NCBI GenBank assembly: GCA_907164885.2
Contig: OU015490.1
Span: forward strand, 238,776,702 to 238,840,701
Length of the DNA stretch: 64,000 nt
Direction: 5' to 3'
Origin: Dolomedes plantarius
Lineage: Eukaryota > Arthropoda > Arachnida > Araneae > Dolomedidae
Shown piece after piece: positions 38,306 to 49,549 of this stretch. Positions within the stretch are counted from its first letter, which is position 1. The number at the start of each line of letters is the position of its first letter. The notes under the pieces were generated by a model. That model was not told the DNA's origin. It saw nothing but the letters and a program-made list of their open reading frames with translations, and searched no databases. A program made the translations under genes and the position numbers.

Positions 38306-39607
38306 CAGAGGCTGTTCGCACATTTTTTAGACGATTTTGGTAAGCGGTAATAAAAAATCGTTTACTGCAAAAGAAATAATTGCAATTGTACTATGTTTTT
38401 AAATGTCAAAATTATCGTCTGCGGCTTGCAAGTTTTGTTTTTATTCAAAATGGCGTTTTTAACAAAGCAGTGGTTCGAAGGCTACATTTATGCTCTTTCC
38501 GAAGAGAAATATGCATACTCCGTTATCCAAAAACGATGTGAGAGTCATGGTTTTGTGATATCTAAAGCGTCGATAGGTAATATCGTCAACAAGAAAGGAA
38601 AAAAATTCAAATTGGAGCCTCAAGGGGGACAAAAATTCCAAACAAGTATCCCAGGAAAAAACGGACATCTTCGACTATTGCAAAGGTACGTTGTTTAATG
38701 TTAAAAGAAAATCCCCCTAGTCAAAGGACAGTTGCAAAATCATTAAAATGCTCGGTGTCCACTGTAAACAAAATGATAAACGTTGATTTAAATCTGAAGA
38801 AAGCGAAAAAAACGCAATGTGCATCGTCTTCTTCCAAATCATATCGCTGAACACAGGACACGCTGAAGTATTCTATATGAGAAACACTTATACAAAGAAA
38901 AATGGAAAACAATTGTCACAATAGATGAATCATGGGTGTATTTAAATGATTGCAACAAAAAAAGAGCCATTTATTATCATAAAAGGGGAGAAAAAAATTT
39001 AGGTACATGGTTCAAAGAATCGAAAGAAAGTTTTTCTAAGGGATTCATTATTGTTGCTGGTTTTTCTTATAATGGCAAGTTAAAAATAAAGAGAATGGAA
39101 ATAAATGTCAAGATTAACTCCAAATACTATCAGGAACATATTTTATCGCCAATTTTTCTAAATGAAATACCATCGCTTTACCCACAGTGCCATCAATCTG
39201 AGAGACTCCATCAGGACAAAGGTAGCAGTCACACATCAAAATCCACTGTAAATTTCCTAAAAGAAATGGAACAAAAAACTGGTATCAAGGCCATACCCTT
39301 CACTGATATCCCTACTAAATCTCCCGATGTATCACCTATGGATTTTTGTGCTTTCGGACTTTTAAAATCTGCACTATCCAAACGTCGTCCCAAAACCCTT
39401 ACAGGACTCTGGAAAGCTGTTCAGGAGGAATGGAATAGAATACCTCTTCTGACACTTCAAAAGGCATTATTATCCTGGAAATTGCAGTGTCGAAAGATAG
39501 TTCAGAATAAGGGATGTCAAATAGAACATTTAAAACACAAGAATTTTATGTAATTTAGTTTTGCGAATGCAATATACATCGTCTAAAAAATGTGTGAACA
39601 GCCTCTG
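38306..39607 (+). mobile_element. mariner-like (DD41D type) transposon, nearly intact
   Basis: Inverted ends CAGAGGCTGTTCGCACATTT and (inverted) CAGAGGCTGTTCACACATTT are followed on both sides by a shared TTTTAGACGAT; TA flanks both ends. 1302 bp with one transposase gene. It is the best-preserved DNA transposon in the window. Confidence 0.9.
38450..39553 (+). pseudogene. DD41D mariner-like transposase, lightly damaged
   Basis: The start ATG at 38450 gives MAFLTKQWFEGYIYALSEE and an N-terminal DNA-binding region. After a frameshift near 38640-38650, NPPSQRTVAKSLKCSVSTV supplies a second HTH. A second shift near 38815 leads to LLPNHIAEHRTR and a TGA stop at 38864. The frame is then open to 39553. 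First catalytic Asp is in TIDESWVY (~38924), the second in HQDKGSSHTS, the third in SPDVSPMDF; 41 residues separate the second and third, the spacing of rosa-type DD41D mariners. Two frameshifts and one stop are all I found. Confidence 0.8.
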
Positions 39608-40131
39608 TATATACTATAAACATGATCATGCACTGATTTTTATATGAATCTAAAGCCATAAATAATTTTTTTAATCTACCTGTTATTTTCCCCCGTGTTT
39701 GAATGATTTTGCTTTGTTTCATGGTCTATAAATTATAAAAATATGCGTAGTTTCAAAGAATGGTGCTCAGTTTTCGGACGAACACTTCCATTAACAATCC
39801 CGAGAAATTTTGAGGAAATCGTAAGAAAAAAAATTCACATGGAGCATTTTGAAAATGTCTAGCATTTTTGAAGAATTTTTTGAAAAACAAGTCTTTTTCT
39901 TCCATAAAATAAATATTTGTGAATTCGGAGGATCTTCAATGTAATAAAAAATAATATTCTTTACTATCGCTTTGTATATAAAGTAAAGTATTGAGAATTT
40001 AATATAACAAGGTTGAAAGTCCCTTGTCCTCTTAAGATTTCCAGAGTAATTTGCTCTAATAGCAATATTAACACATTGTTGATAGGCAATTTTATTTAAA
40101 TATATACGCATATCTCCGACAAAGACATATA

Positions 40132-40323
<192 letters not shown>

Positions 40324-40389
40324 TAAACTTTTGTTTAAAAAATTAAGATTTATAAATGGTATGGAATGCGCATGGAGCATTTTGGAAAG

Positions 40390-41563
40390 AAGTACGGTAT
40401 TTTTTCTGAAATCTAATGTTTTTTTTTTATATAGTACTCTGAGATCCTTAGTTTAAATGATAAAATGTGACGATTTGCCTGAAAATCGTTCAAATCATAG
40501 TAAAGGTAGTTTTCAAATTAAAGCAATGTTTAGTTGATCAAATGTTTCTCCAATATGAGTATCCTTTATCCTATATTGTCTTCAACATTTGTGTGTAAAA
40601 ACACGAGTTTAATCAGTACTAGTAAGCAATGCGTTACACTTAAGCATACCTGTGCTCAGATGGCAAAATGTTATAAGAAATTTTCGGGACAGCAATTCTA
40701 AGATTCAAGATGTCATGAAAAATCAGTAATTTCTTTTACGTGAGCAAACGTGGTACCAATGTTTCAGAAAAATAGTTGGCTATTACTGACAGTAATTACA
40801 GTAAATAGAAAATATCAGCGAACGAGGATCCGGAATGTGAAAAACTCAATTTAAAGAAAAAAAATTCTTATAACATTTTGCCGTCTGAGAGCAGATATCA
40901 TCCACTTGAAATTATTTACATAATGTCAAATATATTTTAATATTGCGAATTAAAATTCAGACTGTAGCATATGAAACCTTTTCTTTTCTAATCGTAGGCA
41001 TGCTCATTTTCTTGAAAAATCAAGTAAGAAAACAGAAGTCTTGGAAAACAATTTTTTTTTTTATATTTTGAATAGTTCTTTTGAAAAATTTAATTATGTA
41101 ACTGGTAAAAATCTAAAATTTGTTGTTAACATAATGTAATGTAATAGTTTAAAATAACGTTAGTCCAATTTAAAATGTTCCCTGTACATACTTTTCCCCG
41201 AAATGTGGGAATTTATTTTTTTAAGATACCATTAATGTCGTTAGGATGACACAGCATTTGATTTAACGCACGATAACCAAATGTTTGGGAGCTAGTTCTC
41301 GGATTTTAATCCCGCCGTTAGCCTGGGTATTAGCAACTACTCGGAATCGACTTTCCGCTGCAGTTAACGATCAGTTCAGTCCTCAGTATTGGAAAAGATT
41401 ACGGTTACGCTCCAAACGAACCAAACAGTTGCACTTAGAATTTGTTGTTAAGTATTTATATATTTATAAAGGATATTTTTCCTTGATTTTATTTTTATCT
41501 ATTCAAAATTCCCGTAGACTCATATAACGTCTAGTTAAATTTTACATTAACTTATGCTTTAAT

Positions 41564-41614
<51 letters not shown>

Positions 41615-41700
41615 GAAAAGGAAGGAAACCAGTAAATGGCAGCGCCATGACAGATTTTGCGTCACCCAGAGTGCACCACGAGGAGGCCTGTCACTTTACA
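40390..41700. other. AT-rich DNA with an unexplained open frame
   Basis: An 80-codon plus-strand frame at 41285-41527 starts in GC-richer DNA (TTCTCGGATTTTAATCCCGC) and could be part of an LTR or a gene fragment; no domain is recognisable. A (TA)n run lies at 41567-41611. Confidence 0.35.
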
Positions 41701-42390
41701 TCCCGTGTCAATGTGTCAATGTTTCAATTGAATCGGCAGTTTGAAGAAGGGAACAAGCGCCAAAAAATTGAAATACGATATTTTGCGCTAAGCCATTTAA
41801 CGAAGCATAGAGTGTGTGGGGTCTTTAGATGATAGACGCAGATAAGCGAAGGATGGCACCATTTGTGACGTTAAGTAACAATGACTCTTTGTGGGTGATT
41901 GATGGAGGGGATCGTTTGAAAACCACATGGTTTGGTGGTGTTTTGCGGGTGGTCATCAGCTGTTTGGATCATTGCGTAAGAGGGGTGTTTTTGATTAAGA
42001 AAGAGGGTAGCGAATGAGAGGTTTTTAAGTGTAGAAACTCAGCAAATAAAAAGTTGAGAGTTTCCTGAATGGCTGGTGAATTGGTTCTGGAGGCGGGAAC
42101 GTTTAGGTGAATTAAAATATTGGAAGTGAGTTGGAAATAAAAAAAGAAGTCAGTCGGAGTCCAGGAGGCCATACCCTGGGTCGGCTGAAAAAACCCTACC
42201 CCTGTTTGACTGCCCAAAAGTCCGGTCGAATCTTCCCGGAACTAAAATAAAACGAAGGGGGTTCGATGCGTCGGAACTCGGTTGATCCTTCCCGAGAAAG
42301 AAAGCCTGTGTGGAGTGAAGACTGATAATTGATCCCGAATCCAAAATAAAGAGAGGTGCTGCTGAGAAGATTGCCTCCGGTCCGCCTACA

Positions 42391-42533
42391 GTGACAAATA
42401 CCCCAGTGTGGAAGAGTTCCCCATCATTTGAAAGAGAATCTACAGAGTCCCAACTAACGTCACGGAAGAGTCCCCAAAATAAAGAGGAGAGTCGACACAT
42501 AACTCGAAGGTTGTCCTCAACTAACGAACGTGA
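42391..42533 (+). other. possible coding exon with splice donor
   Basis: ATG at 42391 opens MTNTPVWKSSPSFERESTE and continues Ser/Glu/Arg-rich for about 47 codons to AACGTGAGT, a good donor. The upstream 42170-42390 is GC-richer than its surroundings and could be a 5' UTR or LTR-like leader. No domain is recognised and no matching acceptor was identified. Confidence 0.25.
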
Positions 42534-43019
42534 GTGTTTCTCTTACTTTTGTCTAGTTCAGATCCCACATATTGAAAATATAGTGTATTATTTTGATAGG
42601 CGATTTTAGCATTTTGTTTTGGTTAGTATTTACGCTCGCTGAATCAGAAAGTCAAACTAAATAGGACCCTGTTTAATTTGCTCGTGTTTTGATAGTGAGT
42701 AGAGCAGCTATTATGTTAATTAAATTTGATGAGATAAAATGGAAATATTAGGACAGTGTAAATAAATAAGTATTTTTTTGTTTTAAACCTTGAGTCAGTA
42801 ATTATTTATCTGCTGTGTGACTTAATGTGGAACAAAGTTGATTTAGCAGATCCAACTGGTTTTAAATTTGTTCGTTAATTGCTAATTACGTCCAGAGCTT
42901 TGGGTAACAAAATAAATAATCAAAACACAACGCACCCAACTACCCCTTTTTAAAATAGGTAATCTTTGTACTACCACCAAATAATCACGCCCTATAAATC
43001 AAATGGACGAGCAATACGA

Positions 43020-43160
43020 CAATGTTGTTTACATATGTTGTGTACATAGTGTTGTGTACATAGTAGTTGTGTACAATGATCATGCATAGTAGTTGTGTGC
43101 ATCAAAGCATAGTAGTTGTGTACATAGTAGTTGTGTACAATGTTGTTTACATAGACCCTC
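43020..43160. repeat. GTTGTGTACATAGTA minisatellite
   Basis: Irregular ~15 bp units of GTTGTGTACATAGTA with deletions; non-coding. Confidence 0.85.
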
Positions 43161-43225
43161 CTTGTAAGCTGTAAAGAAGGAAAAAAACCCTCACATCCTG
43201 GTGTAATCGGGCCTCGCAATATTTG

Positions 43226-43278
43226 TCAGTTTGAAGAAGGGAACATATCACGGTTTTGTTTCCTTTTTCAAACTATTG
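43226..43278. mobile_element. 53 bp hairpin MITE remnant
   Basis: CAGTTTGAAGAAGGGAACA at 43226-43244 is inverted, with mismatches, at 43257-43278. Only ~12 bp of spacer is left, which suggests near-complete internal deletion of a MITE of the family at 43824. Confidence 0.5.
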
Positions 43279-43823
43279 ATACCGTGCTTGACCAGACTGT
43301 CGCTGTTGTCGCGCTCTTTTACAGCTGGTATTTCCATCTGCTGTTCTGCTATTTCTTCAACCTTTTGTTTGTAGCTCATCACAGTTTTCTTTTTTTGTTT
43401 AATCAACGAAGGCTGCACTTACACGGTAATCCTCTATTAACATTAGAATTACGGCGTTTTCCGCATAACTCTAACTACGATCAGCGGTCATTTTTAACAC
43501 TTGTCCCAAATAAAAGGAAAGGCTCGCTTTATGCTAATATTAAGCATTATTAAAGCTTATAAATATAAACAAAGGTAATACAAGACAAGAAGATTCAGGA
43601 TATTGGCAAGAGAGTTACTCACATTCCACATGAGTACAAACTCTTTTATGAAGAAGTTTTGATGTGACCAACTACTGCAACCACTGCATATTATGATGAT
43701 GAAAGTGGTGATTAGTAATGATTTTTATAATATTTTACAAAATTTTACAAACATATGCTAAATTTTTATAAATAAAAATATTTCTCATTGTTTAATTATT
43801 GATTTTTATGCCTATTTCATAAT

Positions 43824-44040
43824 CAGTTTGAAGAAGGGAACACATCCATGGTTTTTAGTACCGTATAGTTTATTTAAAGGCAGTTCAAATGACCTGTCCA
43901 AGGTACTGGAATAGCGGGTAAATGTAAAAAATCTTATATAAAAGTTTAGTGAAGAAAAATGCATAATAAATAAGAAAAGTATGAATTTTTTTAATATCCC
44001 ACAAAAACAGTTTTTGGATTTGTTCCCTTCTTCAAACTAC
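43824..44040. mobile_element. 217 bp MITE
   Basis: CAGTTTGAAGAAGGGAACA at the left and its inverse TGTTCCCTTCTTCAAACTA at the right (44021-44039). The AT-rich interior is non-coding. Confidence 0.65.
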
Positions 44041-44082
44041 CGATTCAATTAATGTCAATGTGGCAACTGTCCATCGAGCGTC

Positions 44083-44147
44083 CAGAATTACAGAGACAGC
44101 AGGCCGGGGACTAAAGGACTCCCCGTCCTGCTGTCTCTGTAATTCTG
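44083..44147. repeat. strong GC-containing hairpin
   Basis: CAGAATTACAGAGACAGCAG at the left pairs exactly with the inverse at 44127-44147, and CGGGGA/TCCCCG extends the stem, leaving a loop of about 10 bp. It lies just upstream of the long ORF at 44272. Confidence 0.85.
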
Positions 44148-44271
44148 AATGGATTCCGAAGAAACTGAATCACGCGTGAAATTAAAAACGGTCGAAGATA
44201 CGCAAGTTGTGAACAACAGTATAAACTTTGTAAAAGCTAAACCAGAAGAATTAAATAACTGATTAATAATT

Positions 44272-45204
44272 ATGGAAGGTAAAGAAGGTAACTTAGATGC
44301 ATTGTTAGAAGTTAATCAGGAAAAAGCGATTATTCCGATTACTATAAATAACAAGGATTCAAAAATCAGTAACTCAAAAATTTCAAGATACGAAAATTTC
44401 AAAGAAGTTGTTTACAAGACAGAAAGAAATACGAAATCTGCGAGTTTGCATGAGCATTCTCTGAGTGAGGATTTCTGTAACAAAAATGTACATTTAAATG
44501 CGAATACAAGTATAGAAAAGAAGAATTTGAACAATTCTAATGCCCACAAAGACAGTGAAAATGTTGTCATTGATATCGTTGACGTTGTACGTACTCGAGA
44601 TTCTTCATTAGAAAGTGATGCCCCAATGACTGAGAGAACTATAACACTTAACGTGAAAAATGCGTGTTTAGATTCTTTGAGTGACCAAGACGGTACATCG
44701 GGTGAACCTTTGCCTGATGTCAGTTCATGTATCGACAAAGGAAGTGTTTCAGAAGATTGTATTTTCCTTGCCGATTTGCTGGACTGCTTAGAAATCGCAA
44801 CGAAGGATAAAGAAACTAATAAGACTATAGAGAACTATATTATAGAAGATAAACATTCTCCGGTGGATGTTAACACTGAGACGCTGAGGCATGTTTATGC
44901 TAAGATAATGCATACTGACCATAGGAGTTTACGAACTGAAGATAATAAACATGATGCAGTTTATGAGACCAACATCTCCATTGGATTTAACCAAGATTTG
45001 GTTGTGTCAAGTGACAACTTCTCTAGATTCACCAGGCTTAATCCTGTAAAGAATACTTACTCCCAGCACGCCTTAAAAACTCTTAGGAACCTTGCCGATG
45101 AATTCGGACTGTCCAAGCGAATCAGAAGTGACAGAGGGTCTTGCCACACCTACCACCAATGTGAACAGTATTGTCGACCAAGTGGACACCTTTGCGTAAC
45201 CTAG
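44272..45204 (+). CDS. 310-codon ORF: unknown N-terminal part plus Ty3/gypsy integrase fragment
   Basis: This is the longest uninterrupted frame in the window. Residues 1 to ~235 are rich in Ser, Asp, Glu, Asn and Lys, without a recognisable domain. From about residue 240 it reads VVSSDNFSRFTRLNPVKN, then LRNLADEFGLSKRIRSDRG. These are the first two catalytic-Asp regions of a Ty3/gypsy integrase core; the third (Glu) and the C-terminal part are missing. A pol-tail-like SEDEETSGPPD occurs just after the stop, in another frame. A 37-codon ORF (44150-44260, MDSEETESRVKLKTVEDTQ) precedes it in a different frame and may be its displaced start. Most likely an internally deleted gypsy element; a captured host sequence in the N-terminal part is possible. 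Confidence 0.5.
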   Translation: MEGKEGNLDALLEVNQEKAIIPITINNKDSKISNSKISRYENFKEVVYKTERNTKSASLHEHSLSEDFCNKNVHLNANTSIEKKNLNNSNAHKDSENVVIDIVDVVRTRDSSLESDAPMTERTITLNVKNACLDSLSDQDGTSGEPLPDVSSCIDKGSVSEDCIFLADLLDCLEIATKDKETNKTIENYIIEDKHSPVDVNTETLRHVYAKIMHTDHRSLRTEDNKHDAVYETNISIGFNQDLVVSSDNFSRFTRLNPVKNTYSQHALKTLRNLADEFGLSKRIRSDRGSCHTYHQCEQYCRPSGHLCVT

Positions 45205-45595
45205 AAGATTAATCCGAAGATGAGGAGACTTCTGGTCCACCCGACTAGACTTCAGCTAACCCTCAAGTTAGAACAGACGAAGGAATGAGGTAATATAAAT
45301 TACTTTCTTTTAATTTGATAATGGACTCATGTTGAACTATAAAGAGCAGTAACTTGAACGTTAATTAGAAATATATGTAACTATATTTTAAAATACTATT
45401 CGTATACTTAAATTGTTTATTATGTTGTGTTTTAAAGAAAATATGTTAAAAAAATTGTCATAACATTTTGAATAATTGTGTACTAAATTTCTGTTTAACG
45501 AAAAAAAAATGTGTTTTAAATTAAAATTAATGTTTTCAAGTTAAAAGTGTTTTCTTTAATTGTTTAAATAAGTTTGTTTAGTAAATGTACATTGA

Positions 45596-45785
45596 TTCAC
45601 AATTGTGGGCAATTGGAAATATCAGGATGCCCGAATGTTAAAGCTATTTGCTCGCTAAGAGATGGCGCTGTGAGCGCTGCAAATGTAAAGGACGGCAGAT
45701 GTAGTAATAACGCGAAACAGAGCGGCCATGCTCTAACGTTATCCAAATAAAGAGTTATTTTATTATTAAGTAAGTCTCCTTTTTT
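45596..45785 (+). mobile_element. possible 3' LTR of the gypsy-like element
   Basis: Starts TGTGGGCAATTGG, holds a GC-richer promoter-like block and AATAAAGAG near 45748, and lies downstream of the pol remnant. No matching 5' LTR or target duplication was found. Confidence 0.3.
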
Positions 45786-45884
45786 TAAAGTCGAACGTAC
45801 ACGCGAAAAGGAAGGTCACGCAGTTTCATACGTCAATGGACATTTTACGACCAAAGGTTTAAAAAGGAAGACAACAATAAATAA

Positions 45885-45940
<56 letters not shown>
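45885..45940. repeat. (TA)n(TG)n microsatellite
   Basis: Short TA run followed by ~40 bp of TG. Confidence 0.95.
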
Positions 45941-45942
<2 letters not shown>

Positions 45943-46279
45943 GTGTAACAAGAAAACGCGTCTTTCTAAATTACTTTAAAGCGTATTCTCTTTTTAATAA
46001 AGCACGACCCCTTTTCCAAAATTGCAACCTAAAAGTGTAAAGTAAGTATAATTTATATTAACCCTGCAGATCATTAAGCAGACATGTGAACTATCTGAAC
46101 TCAATAGCATCCCCAGATATGAGTGTTAGAAGTTTATGAGATTCCGAATGTCAGTGTAATGTCAAAATTCTTGAAGAGCCCTCGAACCACTCTGGATTTA
46201 TGCCTTTTATAACGTCAAAATCACACTTTACAAGAACTTTATGGCCACTTATCCTGATCCCAGGTCAATAGGTCGCAGC

Positions 46280-46622
46280 TGTAACAAGCGCGGGATCTAT
46301 CAGTACCCGGGATAACCGAAGTGGACACGTGAACTCCAATAACCTAAAGACGCCCAATTAACATATTAAGTAGTTTAGGCCCTCTGGCGTCAATACCGCA
46401 AAACACCCATTTAATATTGCATGAACAGAAGACTGTTCTCTCTGCGTGTCTAACTCTCGTTGCTGTCGGACCTGCTGTCCGCTCCTGTATGTAATCCGCG
46501 CCCCGTCCGGGCAAGTCCAGTGGCCGCTGCAGCCTTCGCGATGCTTCATAATTAAATAAAGGTGATTTCCTGGATATCGTCTGAAATCTGTGTTCCTCTT
46601 CTATGGCTCCGCGTGTGTTACT
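46280..46622 (+). mobile_element. possible solo LTR
   Basis: TGTAACAAGCGCGGG at the left is roughly inverted at the right (CCGCGTGTGTTAC). The segment is GC-rich against AT-rich flanks and has AATAAAGG at ~46555, about 65 bp before the end. The right boundary CA is not preserved and no target duplication is seen. Confidence 0.35.
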
Positions 46623-46722
46623 AAATTCCGTAAGTGCTAAATTTCGTCCTAAATTTCGTAAGTGCTTCCCTGGATCAACACTACGCCCGACTGCATCTCT
46701 CCAAGTTGTGCGCAGCGATTTA

Positions 46723-47771
<1,049 letters not shown>

Positions 47772-47779
47772 AAGAAATC

Positions 47780-48239
47780 CAGGCCCTAGTTTTCCATAAA
47801 AAAAATTTTAATTTTGAAAGGAAAAAAAGAAAAAAATTCCTAATTCATTTTTTTTAAATTTTACCTTTTTTAATAGCAATTTTTTATATATCCTTTCAAA
47901 TTTGATTGATTGATTGATTGGTTCATCATATGTATAGTTATATGTATAGTTCATCATATGTATGTTATAGTTTATATAAGGGATTGATAAGTTTTTCTGG
48001 TTGCATTGTATTGGTGTTTTAATGATGAAGTTAATATGTTGTATTACTTTTTGTTATTTGATAAAGTTCTAGGCTTCTACACTTCAAATAGCCAATTCTT
48101 CGTAAAATGGTACTTTCACAATGATTCATGGTTATTTTTTTCTGTGTCAGTTTTGGAAATTTTACGCCCACATCAGTGTTAGAGGGGGCCCCCATTCTTA
48201 GCTGTGCCTATAGTCAAGAATTTTCTAAATCGGGCCCTG
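47780..48239 (-). mobile_element. hAT MITE, family H1, copy 2
   Basis: A perfect 8 bp target duplication AAGAAATC (47772-47779, 48240-48247) surrounds ends CAGGCCCTAGTTTTCC and CTAAATCGGGCCCTG. The body is the reverse complement homologue of 11529-12028, sharing GACTATAGGCACA and CTAACACTGATGTGGGC. 460 bp, non-coding. Confidence 0.9.
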
Positions 48240-48413
48240 AAGAAATCTATTCTAAAAATCACAATAATTTTTTTGTGCTAGTGTTTTCCTCAAGATATTA
48301 TTAGCTTATATTAAGAGGACTTAATGCGCACTGGACTCTTAGACGGCTTGCGTGATGTAAAGTAACATCACTATTGCTAACAGTGATATCAAAATGGCAC
48401 TCCAATCTACGTA

Positions 48414-49015
48414 TCTATTTAAGTTGCTAAGCCGACTTTTTGGGCAGTCCGTGAGAGAAAACTACTGCATCAATTTACTTTATTTTGGTCTTAAACGAAA
48501 GACTGTAATGTGTAGATTTGTCAAATTTGGTTTTTGTAATCGCAATTTCTATTAATTAGCGATAATTTACAATTAAAAAATCGATTTCTGAGCATGCTCA
48601 GAGGCATGTTTAAATCTGTGTTTAGAAACTCACTGTTTCTGCGCATGCTCAGTGACATGTTTTAATGATAAACACGTATATTTCGAGAAGTCTCTCTAGA
48701 TCTCTCTCTGCTATTTTTATTTTTATGATAATTATGTTTGTGAAATATAAGATTAAACCTGATGGAAATTGTTTATTCCGCGCTGTTTAATTTGCGATAA
48801 ATTACAGTTAAAAAAAATTTCTTTCTGCGCATGCTCAGTGACATTCTTAAATCTGGCTTTAGATACTAACTAAGCACGATGCCACTTAAACACGTAAATT
48901 TTTTTCTGTGCATTATTATGATTTTCAACATTTGGGAATGATTTGTCGAGTATAATTTGTGTATTAGTACATTTGTTTACTATCTAGCCGTCATGTTTTG
49001 GCGGGTACCAACTAG
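48414..49015 (+). mobile_element. Helitron-derived element, tandem copy 1
   Basis: Starts TCTATTTAAGTTGC after A; ends with a hairpin (CCGTCA/TGGCGG), then GTACCAACTAG. Copy 2 begins at the next base. Internal marks include GCATGCTCAG motifs and a short frame with an OTU-protease signature (48725-48790). Confidence 0.7.
48725..48790 (+). pseudogene. OTU-domain active-site peptide in the Helitron
   Basis: ATG at 48725 opens 21 codons ending KIKPDGNCLFRAV and a stop. DGNCLFRA is the catalytic-Cys motif of OTU deubiquitinases, a domain known as an accessory in some Helitron/Helentron proteins. The rest of the domain is missing. The sister copy has the same stretch as RIHPGGNC-stop-FRA near 49342-49377. 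It is a fossil of the parent element's protein or of a captured OTU gene. Confidence 0.55.
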
Positions 49016-49548
49016 TCTATACATTTAAGTTGCTAAGCTGATTCTTTGGGCAGTCCGGGAGAGAAAACTACTGCATCAATTCACATCATTTTGGTCTTAA
49101 AGGAAAGATTTTAATCTATAAATGTGTCAAATTTGGTTTTTGTAACCGTAATTTCAATTAATTACCAATAATTTATAATTGAAAAATTGCTTTCTGCGCA
49201 TACTCAGTGACATGTTTAAATCTGACTTTAGATACTCACTAAGCACGAACACAGCCGCATAAACACGTTAATTTGTTTATTCCAAGGAATGTCTCTAGCT
49301 TTCTCTCTGTCATTTTTACATTTAATTGTGTTTGTGAGAATAGAATTCATCCTGGCGGAAATTGTTAATTTCGCGCTTTTGAATAAATATATTTCTTTTT
49401 ATTGGGTTCAATAGTAATATTTTAAAGCGTATTTCTCTATTCTTAATATTATGATTTTCAACATTTGGCAATGAAGTGTTGAGTATAATTTGTATATTAG
49501 TACATTTACTAACTATCCAGCCGTCACGTTTTGACTGGTACCAACTAA
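49016..49548 (+). mobile_element. Helitron-derived element, tandem copy 2
   Basis: Starts TCTATACATTTAAGTTGC immediately after the CTAG of copy 1 and ends CCGTCACGTTTTGACTGG then TACCAACTAA, with T next. It aligns to copy 1 through CTAAGCYGA, GGGCAGTCCG, CTACTGCATCAATT, TCAAATTTGGTTTTTGTAA and the OTU remnant, with one net ~70 bp shortening. Confidence 0.7.
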
Positions 49549-49549
49549 T

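Larger units (their letters stand above)
38006..40031. mobile_element. TTAA-flanked element containing a mariner-like element
   Basis: GGGGACGATGGACATTCAACC at the left and the inverse of GGTTGAAAGTCCCTTGTCCTC at the right match at 17 of 21 positions, and TTAA lies outside both (38002-38005, 40032-40035). Without the nested 1.3 kb transposon the body is ~0.7 kb and non-coding. The superfamily is not certain. Confidence 0.45.
41714..44060. mobile_element. inverted-repeat-bounded unit with CAGTTTGAAGAAGGG ends
   Basis: 41714-41757 (ending AATCGGCAGTTTGAAGAAGG then GAACAA) and the reverse complement of 44019-44060 are alike over ~42 bp. The same 19 bp core also occurs at 43226 and 43824, and inverted near 43258 and 44021. 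This may be one ~2.3 kb element or several MITEs of one family side by side; I cannot decide. Confidence 0.4.

Noticed and set aside
41285..41527. 80-codon ORF with mixed composition
   Set aside because: May be part of an LTR; no domain, no partner exon, no clear LTR ends.
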